Origin: DATFGK01 sp046712825
GTDB lineage: Bacteria; Actinomycetota; AC-67
Assembly (NCBI GenBank): GCA_046712825.1
Contig: JBKKCR010000222.1
Span: forward strand, 1-5,629
Length of the DNA: 5,629 bases
Direction: 5' to 3'
The notes beneath the pieces are model-generated. The model had not been told where the DNA came from, did no database searches, and was given only the letters and a program-made list of their open reading frames with translations. A program made the translations under genes and the position numbers. Below, one piece after another: positions 1-4,247 of the stretch. Position 1 is the stretch's first letter; every line of letters begins with the position of its first letter.

Positions 1-392
1 TGCTCCTCATGACCGACGACGGGGAGCTGACCCACCGTCTGTCGCACCCCCGTTACGAGATCCCCCGAACGTACCTCGCGGAAGTGAAAGGCGTGGTTCC
101 GCCGGCCGCGATCCGCCGGCTCACCACCGGAGTCCGACTCGAGGACGGCCCGGCGCGCGCGAAGTCGGCGAAGATCGTCCGCGGCGCAGGTAGCCGGACC
201 CAGGTCGAGCTCGTCCTGACCGAAGGTCGCAAGCGTGAGGTCCGGCGCATGCTTGAAGCGGTCGGGTTCCCGGTGCTCAATCTGGTCCGGACCCGGTTCG
301 GACCGTTGAACCTGAAGGCGCTCAAGGTCGGGCGAACCCGTAAGTTGACCCCGCAAGAAGTGGGGGAGCTACATAAGCTCGTAGGCCTCTAG
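1..392 (+). CDS. rluB: 23S rRNA pseudouridine synthase, RsuA/RluB family (5' end outside window)
   Basis: This is the C-terminal part of a pseudouridine synthase that isomerises a uridine in rRNA; RluB of E. coli acts on U2605 of 23S rRNA. The frame is open at the window edge: two Leu codons (3-8) precede the Met at 9, giving LLMTDDGEL, the family's LLLLTNDGEL motif. The Met at 9 is therefore internal, and the S4-like domain and the catalytic Asp of the GRLD motif lie upstream. Visible family motifs, numbered from that Met, are HPRYEIPRTYLAEVKG at about 13-28, EGRKREVRRML at about 72-82, and the terminal FGPLNLKALKVGRTRKLTP block. The TAG stop is at 390-392. Actinobacteria often carry rluB after scpA-scpB and before cmk-der, which favours RluB over RsuA, but the exact target base cannot be read from this fragment. 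The next gene starts 28 bases downstream. Confidence 0.92.
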   Translation, partial: LLMTDDGELTHRLSHPRYEIPRTYLAEVKGVVPPAAIRRLTTGVRLEDGPARAKSAKIVRGAGSRTQVELVLTEGRKREVRRMLEAVGFPVLNLVRTRFGPLNLKALKVGRTRKLTPQEVGELHKLVGL

Positions 393-404
393 CCGGCAGC
401 CCTT

Positions 405-410
405 TATAGT
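405..410 (+). promoter_or_regulatory. Possible -10 box for a leaderless or near-leaderless aroH transcript
   Basis: TATAGT lies in the short gap between rluB and aroH and fits the actinobacterial TANNNT -10 pattern. It ends 10 bases before the aroH ATG at 421, so a start site 7-10 bases downstream would give no leader or one of only a few bases. The gap contains no Shine-Dalgarno sequence, which fits leaderless translation. No convincing -35 is visible about 17 bases upstream. The call rests on one hexamer and position, so it is tentative. Confidence 0.3.
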
Positions 411-420
411 TCTGCTCGCC

Positions 421-789
421 ATGGCCGAACGTGTTCGAGCCCTCCGGGGAGCCATCACCCTCGATACCGATGCCCGTGACCAGGTCATCGAGCGAACGGC
501 TCAGCTGATCCAGACGATGCTCGACCGGAACGCCGTGTCTAAGTCCGACTTGATCAGCATCGTCTTCACCGCCACGGACGACATCCGCTCCGAGTTCCCG
601 GCGGCAGCCGCCCGCGAGATCGGGATCAGCGATATCCCCCTGCTCTGTGCTCGCGAGCTCGACGTTGAGGGTGCCGTGGGCCGTTGTATCCGCGTGCTGA
701 TGCATCTCTACACAGAGAAAGAGCCCGCCACTCTCCGTCACGTCTACTTGGAAGGGGCCGTCCCCCTCCGGACGGACCTTCCTCAATAG
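421..789 (+). CDS. aroH: Chorismate mutase, AroH (monofunctional) class
   Basis: This cytoplasmic enzyme rearranges chorismate to prephenate, the committed step to phenylalanine and tyrosine. The 122-residue product matches the AroH class of Bacillus subtilis (127 aa), not the all-helical AroQ class. Counterparts of the B. subtilis active-site residues are all visible: Arg9 in RALRGA (BsCM Arg7), Phe59 (Phe57), Arg65 (Arg63), Cys76 and Glu79 in LLCARE (Cys75, Glu78), Arg91 in CIRV (Arg90), Tyr109 in RHVYLEGAV (Tyr108) and Arg117 (Arg116). The family works as a trimer with active sites at the interfaces. The ATG at 421 is chosen because the conserved RGA motif follows within ten residues. There is no Shine-Dalgarno sequence upstream. 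The gene ends four bases before tyrA, which uses its product directly, so coupled expression is likely. Confidence 0.96.
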   Translation: MAERVRALRGAITLDTDARDQVIERTAQLIQTMLDRNAVSKSDLISIVFTATDDIRSEFPAAAAREIGISDIPLLCARELDVEGAVGRCIRVLMHLYTEKEPATLRHVYLEGAVPLRTDLPQ

Positions 790-793
790 TCTC

Positions 794-1885
794 GTGCGCG
801 TCGCACTGCTGGGGACGGGTCTGATCGGAGGATCGCTGGGCCTCGCACTGCGGAAACTTTCCGACGTGGAGGAAGTCGTCGCCTACGACCTCGATCCTCA
901 AGTCCGGACGGAAGCCGTTGAGCGGGGAGCGGCCCATCGCGCATCCGACTCTCCGATGGATGCGGTGCGCGACGCAGACTTCGTCTTCGTCGCCACGCCC
1001 GTCGGGAAGATCCCATCGGTGATCGAACAGGCCCGTGCCGGGCTGAAGGCTGGGGCGGTCCTGACAGATGTTGGCAGTACCAAGTCTCGAGTCGTGCTCG
1101 AGGTGGATAGTCTGGGGATCGAGGGTACGACTTTCATCGGTGGACACCCGATGGCGGGTACGGAGGATGAGGGCATCGCCGCTGCCGACCCCGCTCTGTT
1201 TGAAGGCTGCTGGTGGATCCTGACCCCAACCGAACGCGTCGACACGGGCGCCTACCAAGCCTTGCATTCTCTTCTGACCCGCCTCGGCGCTCAGGTCATG
1301 GCACTCGATCCGGCGCAACACGACGATCTCCTCGCCGTCATCAGCCACCTCCCGCACCTCACCGCCGCGGCGTTAATGAACCTGGCGGCCGAGCGAGGGA
1401 AGGAGCACGCAGGCCTATTGTCGCTGGCAGCAGGCGGTTTCCGGGATGTCACCAGGGTCGCCGCAAGCAACCCCGATATCTGGCTCGACATCTGCGCCGA
1501 GAACGCGGTGGCGATCGCGGGCGTGCTGCGCGAGTTCGCCCGGCGGCTCGAGGAGTTGAGTGATCTGGTCGAAGCCGGCAAGCGAGACGGCCTTCAGGAG
1601 CGCTTGCTCTCCGCCCGTGCCTCGAGACGTGAACTGCCTGGTAGGAGGGCTGGGGGGGAGTCGGTGGAGGTTCTCATCCCGGTGCCGGACCGCCCCGGCG
1701 TGCTGTCGGAAGTCACGACCACGGTCGGCAATCTCGGCGTCAACATCGAGGACCTGCAGATCACCCATGCGGAGGAGGGGGGACGGGGAACTCTCCGTCT
1801 CATCATCTCCGGCGTGGACGAGGCGCATCGGGTACAAGGTGCTCTGTCTTCGAAGGGATACGACGTTAGATTGACGTCGCTATGA
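794..1885 (+). CDS. tyrA: Prephenate dehydrogenase with C-terminal ACT domain
   Basis: TyrA oxidatively decarboxylates prephenate to 4-hydroxyphenylpyruvate, the tyrosine precursor, using NAD(P)+. The 363-residue protein opens with a Rossmann fold: GTGLIG at 7-12, with Asp32 at the end of the second strand, which suggests NAD+ preference. The substrate domain carries DVGSTK at 92-97, GGHPMAGTE at 116-124 (His118 aligns with the catalytic His147 of the Aquifex enzyme), SHLPH at 184-188 and DVTRVA at 218-223 (Arg221 aligns with prephenate-binding Arg250). Residues about 291-363 form an ACT domain (VLIPVPDRPGVLSEV onward), as in B. subtilis TyrA, so feedback by tyrosine is likely but inferred. 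Arogenate use cannot be excluded. The GTG at 794 is chosen because the Rossmann strand begins at once; there is no Shine-Dalgarno sequence, and the four-base gap to aroH suggests coupling. The TGA stop overlaps an ATG (ATGA, 1882-1885). Confidence 0.96.
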   Translation: MRVALLGTGLIGGSLGLALRKLSDVEEVVAYDLDPQVRTEAVERGAAHRASDSPMDAVRDADFVFVATPVGKIPSVIEQARAGLKAGAVLTDVGSTKSRVVLEVDSLGIEGTTFIGGHPMAGTEDEGIAAADPALFEGCWWILTPTERVDTGAYQALHSLLTRLGAQVMALDPAQHDDLLAVISHLPHLTAAALMNLAAERGKEHAGLLSLAAGGFRDVTRVAASNPDIWLDICAENAVAIAGVLREFARRLEELSDLVEAGKRDGLQERLLSARASRRELPGRRAGGESVEVLIPVPDRPGVLSEVTTTVGNLGVNIEDLQITHAEEGGRGTLRLIISGVDEAHRVQGALSSKGYDVRLTSL

Positions 1886-2037
1886 ACCGACAGAGCGATG
1901 AGTCCCTTGAGCACTTCAGCGATCAAACGATAAAGCTATTCATCGCTACAGCCACTTATCAACTTATAGATGGCCGCTGGGCTGTGCTGAACCCGCAGAG
2001 AAAAGGTCGTTATAAAGACTCATCGCTATCTCTATGA
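1882..2037 (+). CDS. Small ORF of 51 aa overlapping the tyrA stop (unrecognised)
   Basis: An ATG at 1882 overlaps the tyrA TGA (ATGA), a common sign of translational coupling, and the frame stays open for 51 codons to TGA at 2035-2037. The product begins MNRQSDESLEHFSDQ and later contains IDGRWAVLNPQRKGRY; I recognise no family. There is no signal peptide or membrane segment. The reading has an eight-residue rhythm (SDESLEHF, SDQTIKLF, IATATYQL, IDGRWAVL), but an 8-bp DNA repeat read in triplets would give that automatically. Against a gene: no Shine-Dalgarno sequence, third-position GC of only about 48% (24 of 50 codons after the start), well below the strongly G/C-ending conserved genes, and a frame this long arises by chance at roughly one in ten. 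It may be a real small gene, the front half of a broken one, or chance within the octamer array. Confidence 0.27.
   Translation: MNRQSDESLEHFSDQTIKLFIATATYQLIDGRWAVLNPQRKGRYKDSSLSL
1894..2027 (+). repeat. 11-bp perfect inverted repeat, widely spaced
   Basis: AGCGATGAGTC at 1894-1904 is the exact reverse complement of GACTCATCGCT at 2017-2027, with 112 bases between. Closer partial partners also exist: TCATCGCT at 1940-1947 pairs with the first 8 bases of the left arm, and AGCGAT at 1918-1923 pairs with ATCGCT at 1942-1947. A transcript could fold in several exclusive ways. The match may simply reflect the self-complementary octamer core. Confidence 0.45.
1987..2016 (+). promoter_or_regulatory. 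Weak sigma-70-like promoter candidate ahead of aroA
   Basis: TATAAA at 2011-2016 is one base from the TATAAT consensus. CTGAAC at 1987-1992, 18 bases upstream, matches only three of six -35 positions. It sits in the low-GC pocket upstream of aroA, where a separate aroA promoter would be expected if the 272-base interval is not coding. It would also read out the hairpin at 2031-2050. AT-rich pockets give such matches by chance, so confidence is low. Confidence 0.18.
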
Positions 2038-2050
2038 AGCTCTTCATAGA
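2031..2050 (+). repeat. Perfect inverted repeat with 9-bp arms, 2-base spacer
   Basis: TCTATGAAG at 2031-2039 is the exact reverse complement of CTTCATAGA at 2042-2050, separated by CT. As RNA it gives an 8-bp stem capped by a GCUC tetraloop; as DNA it is an operator-like palindrome. No T-run follows, so it is not a standard intrinsic terminator. The right-arm core CTTCAT could instead pair with ATGAAG at 2066-2071 or 2129-2134, giving alternative folds ahead of aroA. Confidence 0.55.
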
Positions 2051-2065
2051 TATATCGCTTGATAC

Positions 2066-2161
2066 ATGAAGGGATCCATCGCTGTGACGACCTGTGGACC
2101 CAACGGTTGGACGTTCGTCGATGAGGCGATGAAGCGACCTCGCGACTTATCGACAAGGTGA
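2066..2161 (+). CDS. Small ORF of 31 aa overlapping the aroA start (unrecognised; possible fragment)
   Basis: An ATG at 2066 opens a 31-codon frame whose TGA (2159-2161) overlaps the aroA start as GTGA. The product begins MKGSIAVTTCGPNGW and ends MKRPRDLSTR; I recognise no family. Third-position GC is about 67% (20 of 30 codons after the start), closer to the neighbours than the ORF at 1882. The frame is closed upstream by TGA at 2060-2062, but beyond that stop it is open back to 1991. It could be the back half of a gene whose front half is the ORF at 1882, split by a frameshift and a stop. No Shine-Dalgarno sequence precedes it. It is short enough to be chance; only its fit to the aroA start raises interest. 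Confidence 0.2.
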   Translation: MKGSIAVTTCGPNGWTFVDEAMKRPRDLSTR

Positions 2162-3495
2162 CCAGTACACAAGTCATCGAGCCGGCCGGACGTCTGTCCG
2201 GCGAGCTCCGCGTCCCTGGAGACAAGTCGATCAGCCACCGAGCCCTGCTCGTCTCCGCAGTCGGCGAGGGGGAATGCCAGATCGAGGGCCTCTCGGACTC
2301 GCTGGACGTCGGAGCGACCCGCTCGGTGCTCGCATCGCTCGGCGTAATGATAAGTAGTAACGCTCAGTCTCAAGTAGAGATTAAGAAACTCTCAAGTGGA
2401 GACTTGGACTGGGAGATACTGGTCGAAGGTAGAGGCTGGGATGGACTCAGGCCCCCTGTTGGCCTCCTGGATTGCGCCAATTCCGGAACGACGGCTCGAT
2501 CGCTGATCGGCGTCATCGCCGGCCGCTCGTTCGCGACAAGTCTAGATGGCGATAAATCGCTAAAGCGACGACCGATGCTTCGGGTGGTCGAGCCGCTCCG
2601 TTCGATGGGTGCATCGATCGAGGGGGGAGACGGCGGCCGCTACCTGCCCCTTCATGTCCGAGGGGGCGAGCTGGTTGGGATAGAGCATCGATCGCCGGTG
2701 GCCAGCGCTCAGATCAAGACCTGTCTGATGCTCGCCGGGATGCAAGCGACGGGGGAGCCGGCGATCGAGGAGCCGGGGACCTCGCGCGACCACACTGAAC
2801 GGATGCTCGAATACCTAGGGGTATCCATCGAGAGATCTCCGAATCGAGTAGTCGTTAAGTCGACAAATATCCAAAACGCTTCGTCGCTGAGTGTCCCTGG
2901 GGATCTGTCGAGCGCCGCGTTCCTGCTGGTAGGAGCCGCGATCGTGCCCGGATCGGAGGTGACGGTTCACGATGTCGGCTTGAATCCAACTCGCACCGGC
3001 ATCCTCGACGTCCTGGAAAGGTTCGGCGCTGAGGTCGGTACTTCGGACGTGCATGACGTCTGCGGCGAGCCACGGGGGAGCGTCACGGTGCGGGCGGGGG
3101 ATCGTCGGCCGGTGACGATCGGTGGAGCCGACATCGTACGAACGGTGGATGAGCTTCCTTTGGTTGCGGTTCTCGGTGCCTACGCCGAAGGCGACACCGT
3201 CCTGGCCGACGCGGCGGAGCTCCGGGTAAAGGAGAGCGACCGCATCGCCTCGATTGCCTCCGGCCTTCGAGCGATGGGAGCTACCGTCGACACGACGACC
3301 GATGGCCTTGTGGTTCGAGGGACCGGCAGGTTGCGCGGAGCATCGGTGGACGCCGCCGGCGATCACCGGATCGCCATGGCCCTGGCGATCGCCGGGCTCG
3401 GGGCCGAGGGTTCAACCAGGATCTCGGGGTGGGAGTCGGTCGCGATCTCCTATCCCGAGTTCCTCACCGCCGTGGAAGACCTGGTAGAACGCTGA
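2158..3495 (+). CDS. aroA: 3-phosphoshikimate 1-carboxyvinyltransferase (EPSP synthase)
   Basis: AroA transfers the enolpyruvyl group of PEP to shikimate-3-phosphate, the penultimate step to chorismate. The 445-residue protein has the family motifs in order: GDKSISHR at 21-28 (Lys23, Ser24, Arg28), NSGTTAR at 108-114, KRRPM at 136-140, SAQIK at 183-187, TSRDHTERML at 208-217, VDELP at 330-334 (catalytic Asp331), RVKESDR at 356-362 (Lys358, Glu359, Arg362) and DHRIAM at 402-407. Gly110 matches E. coli Gly96, so a glyphosate-sensitive enzyme is expected rather than the CP4 type with Ala. E. coli Lys411 appears replaced (AISYPEF at 429-435). The GTG at 2158 is the only possible start: TGA lies in frame at 2122-2124 with no other start between. 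No Shine-Dalgarno sequence is visible. The segment between LGV (61-63) and NSGT is about ten residues longer than in E. coli AroA and is low in GC, with codons such as AGT, AAG and ATA that neighbouring conserved parts avoid. cmk follows after 26 bases. Confidence 0.97.
   Translation: MTSTQVIEPAGRLSGELRVPGDKSISHRALLVSAVGEGECQIEGLSDSLDVGATRSVLASLGVMISSNAQSQVEIKKLSSGDLDWEILVEGRGWDGLRPPVGLLDCANSGTTARSLIGVIAGRSFATSLDGDKSLKRRPMLRVVEPLRSMGASIEGGDGGRYLPLHVRGGELVGIEHRSPVASAQIKTCLMLAGMQATGEPAIEEPGTSRDHTERMLEYLGVSIERSPNRVVVKSTNIQNASSLSVPGDLSSAAFLLVGAAIVPGSEVTVHDVGLNPTRTGILDVLERFGAEVGTSDVHDVCGEPRGSVTVRAGDRRPVTIGGADIVRTVDELPLVAVLGAYAEGDTVLADAAELRVKESDRIASIASGLRAMGATVDTTTDGLVVRGTGRLRGASVDAAGDHRIAMALAIAGLGAEGSTRISGWESVAISYPEFLTAVEDLVER
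2368..2402 (+). repeat. Near-identical 13-bp direct repeat inside aroA
   Basis: TCTCAAGTAGAGA at 2368-2380 recurs as TCTCAAGTGGAGA at 2390-2402, one mismatch apart. The offset of 22 bases is not a multiple of three, so the copies are read in different frames and the likeness cannot come from selection on protein. Each copy is also a small TCTC/GAGA inverted repeat. They lie in the low-GC extra segment of aroA (about 42% GC over 2341-2420). Confidence 0.5.
2532..2571 (+). repeat. Five octamers in aroA matching the intergenic array
   Basis: Read from 2532 in steps of eight, the coding sequence gives CGCGACAA, GTCTAGAT, GGCGATAA, ATCGCTAA and AGCGACGA, close to the AKCGMT-plus-two units upstream of aroA. 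By hand the units match the six-base core at 4, 3, 5, 6 and 5 positions, where about 2 is expected by chance. The segment encodes part of AroA around DGDKSLKRRPM, so codon constraints are also at work. Confidence 0.35.
2827..2890 (+). repeat. Eight octamers in a variable part of aroA matching the array
   Basis: From 2827 in steps of eight the bases read ATCGAGAG, ATCTCCGA, ATCGAGTA, GTCGTTAA, GTCGACAA, ATATCCAA, AACGCTTC and GTCGCTGA; RTCG opens five of the eight units. Core matches by hand are 5, 4, 5, 4, 4, 3, 5 and 5 of 6. The region is about 43% GC over 2821-2880 and encodes a poorly conserved strand-loop segment of AroA (about residues 224-245) just before the PGDLSSAAF motif. Confidence 0.4.
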
Positions 3496-3507
3496 CCGCC
3501 GGAGCCC

Positions 3508-3514
3508 GGAGGAG
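3508..3514 (+). promoter_or_regulatory. Strong ribosome binding site that sets the cmk start
   Basis: GGAGGAG lies seven bases before the GTG at 3522 and after the aroA stop at 3493-3495. It decides for this start over the in-frame GTG at 3429, which lies inside aroA with no such signal. Confidence 0.85.
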
Positions 3515-3521
3515 TCCTCGA

Positions 3522-4247
3522 GTGAAAAGCGGCGGTTCTGCGCGCAAAGCCCGACCGGCCAAGCCGATCAAGCGACGCCCCATCATCGTCGCGATCGACG
3601 GGCCGGCCGGCAGCGGCAAGACGACCGTTGCAAAGGGTGTCGCCCGAGCCCTGGGCCTAGAGCGCTTGGATACCGGCGCGATGTACCGCGCCCTCACCCT
3701 CAAAGCCCTCAAAGAAGGGATCGACCCTTCCGACGGGCGGGGGCTGGCGGCCCTGGCTCGAAGAACCACGTTCGAGCACGACGAGAAAGGCTTGCTGGTC
3801 GACGGGCGACGCCCGAGCAGGGCCATCCGCTCACCAGAGGTGAACCGCTCGGTATCCGAGGTCGCTGCTCATCCCGGCGTTCGCAAGGTGCTCGTCGGTC
3901 GGCAGCGAGAGATCATGGGCCGCGGGGGGTTCGTCGCGGAGGGCCGCGACATCGGATCCGTGGTGGCTCCGAAGGCCGATGTGAAGGTCTACTTGACGGC
4001 ATCGGTCGCCGAGCGGGCCGACCGCCGTCACCGCGAGCTGTCCAAGGCCGGGGTTCGGATGCCCAAGGGAAGTTTGAAGAAGGATCAGATCCGTCGCGAC
4101 CGCCACGACTCGACGCGGGCGGCCTCACCGCTCACCCGAGCCCGCGACGCGCATGTGATCGACTCGACCGGGCGGACCGCCGCGAACGTGGTGGCCGAGG
4201 TCGCCGCTTTGGCGGAGGAGGCGAGCCGTGGGCGCCGACGCCGCTGA
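3522..4247 (+). CDS. cmk: Cytidylate kinase (CMP/dCMP kinase)
   Basis: Cmk phosphorylates CMP and dCMP with ATP, recycling cytidine nucleotides from RNA and lipid turnover. From the GTG at 3522 the protein has 241 residues. The P-loop GPAGSGKT is at 27-34; LDTGAMYRAL at 49-58 belongs to the substrate site; EGRDIGSVVAP at 140-150 holds the Arg142-Asp143 pair matching the GRDMGTVV motif of the E. coli enzyme; RRDRHDSTRAASPL at 191-204 is the lid and base-binding segment; HVIDSTG at 211-217 is the usual C-terminal strand. A basic leader of about 20 residues (MKSGGSARKARPAKPIKRRP) precedes the first strand; it lies after the chosen start and Shine-Dalgarno sequence, so it is probably translated. 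The last 20 bases overlap der, whose ribosome binding site lies inside cmk, so the two are probably translationally coupled. Confidence 0.97.
   Translation: MKSGGSARKARPAKPIKRRPIIVAIDGPAGSGKTTVAKGVARALGLERLDTGAMYRALTLKALKEGIDPSDGRGLAALARRTTFEHDEKGLLVDGRRPSRAIRSPEVNRSVSEVAAHPGVRKVLVGRQREIMGRGGFVAEGRDIGSVVAPKADVKVYLTASVAERADRRHRELSKAGVRMPKGSLKKDQIRRDRHDSTRAASPLTRARDAHVIDSTGRTAANVVAEVAALAEEASRGRRRR
4214..4221 (+). promoter_or_regulatory. Ribosome binding site for der, inside cmk
   Basis: GGAGGAGG sits six bases before the der GTG at 4228, within the last codons of cmk. It supports the overlapping start and is, with the cmk site, one of only two clear Shine-Dalgarno sequences in the window. Confidence 0.85.

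Larger units (their letters stand above)
1886..2157 (+). repeat. Degenerate 8-bp periodic array filling the tyrA-aroA interval
   Basis: This 272-base stretch is about 49% GC by hand count, with pockets near 35% (1921-1970 and 2001-2070). AGCGAT occurs at 1894 and 1918, and its reverse complement ATCGCT at 1942, 2022, 2054 and 2078, always at distances divisible by 8. Cutting 1894-2085 into 24 octamers gives A in column 1 in 18 rows, C in column 3 in 16 and T in column 6 in 17. The core is A-K-C-G-M-T plus two free bases, a self-complementary pattern. After a loss of one base of register near 2110-2117 it resumes as GTCGATGA, GGCGATGA, AGCGACCT, CGCGACTT and ATCGACAA (2117-2156), directly before the aroA start. 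It may begin within the last codons of tyrA (from about 1854). The repeat is seen in the sequence; its function is unknown. Confidence 0.6.

Noticed and set aside
2031..2050. Intrinsic terminator after tyrA
   Set aside because: The stem is only moderately stable, AT-rich, and not followed by a T-run.
2059..2087. Promoter with -35 TTGATA at 2059-2064
   Set aside because: The -35 is close to consensus, but 17-18 bases downstream there is only CTGTGA/TGTGAC, not a credible -10.
2147..2155. TTATCGACA resembles a DnaA box (TTATCCACA, one mismatch)
   Set aside because: A single near-match; other candidates nearby differ at two or more positions, no origin genes are present, and the bases belong to the octamer register.
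1886..2157. CRISPR array
   Set aside because: Units are 8 bp and degenerate, with no constant repeat of 24-40 bp or unique spacers, and no cas genes nearby.
2010..2373. Open frames on the minus strand across the aroA start
   Set aside because: They are antisense shadows of aroA and the repeat region, with no recognisable motifs or ribosome binding sites.
3429..3521. Longer cmk form starting at the GTG at 3429
   Set aside because: It would overlap aroA by 67 bases without a Shine-Dalgarno sequence, while the GTG at 3522 has an excellent one.
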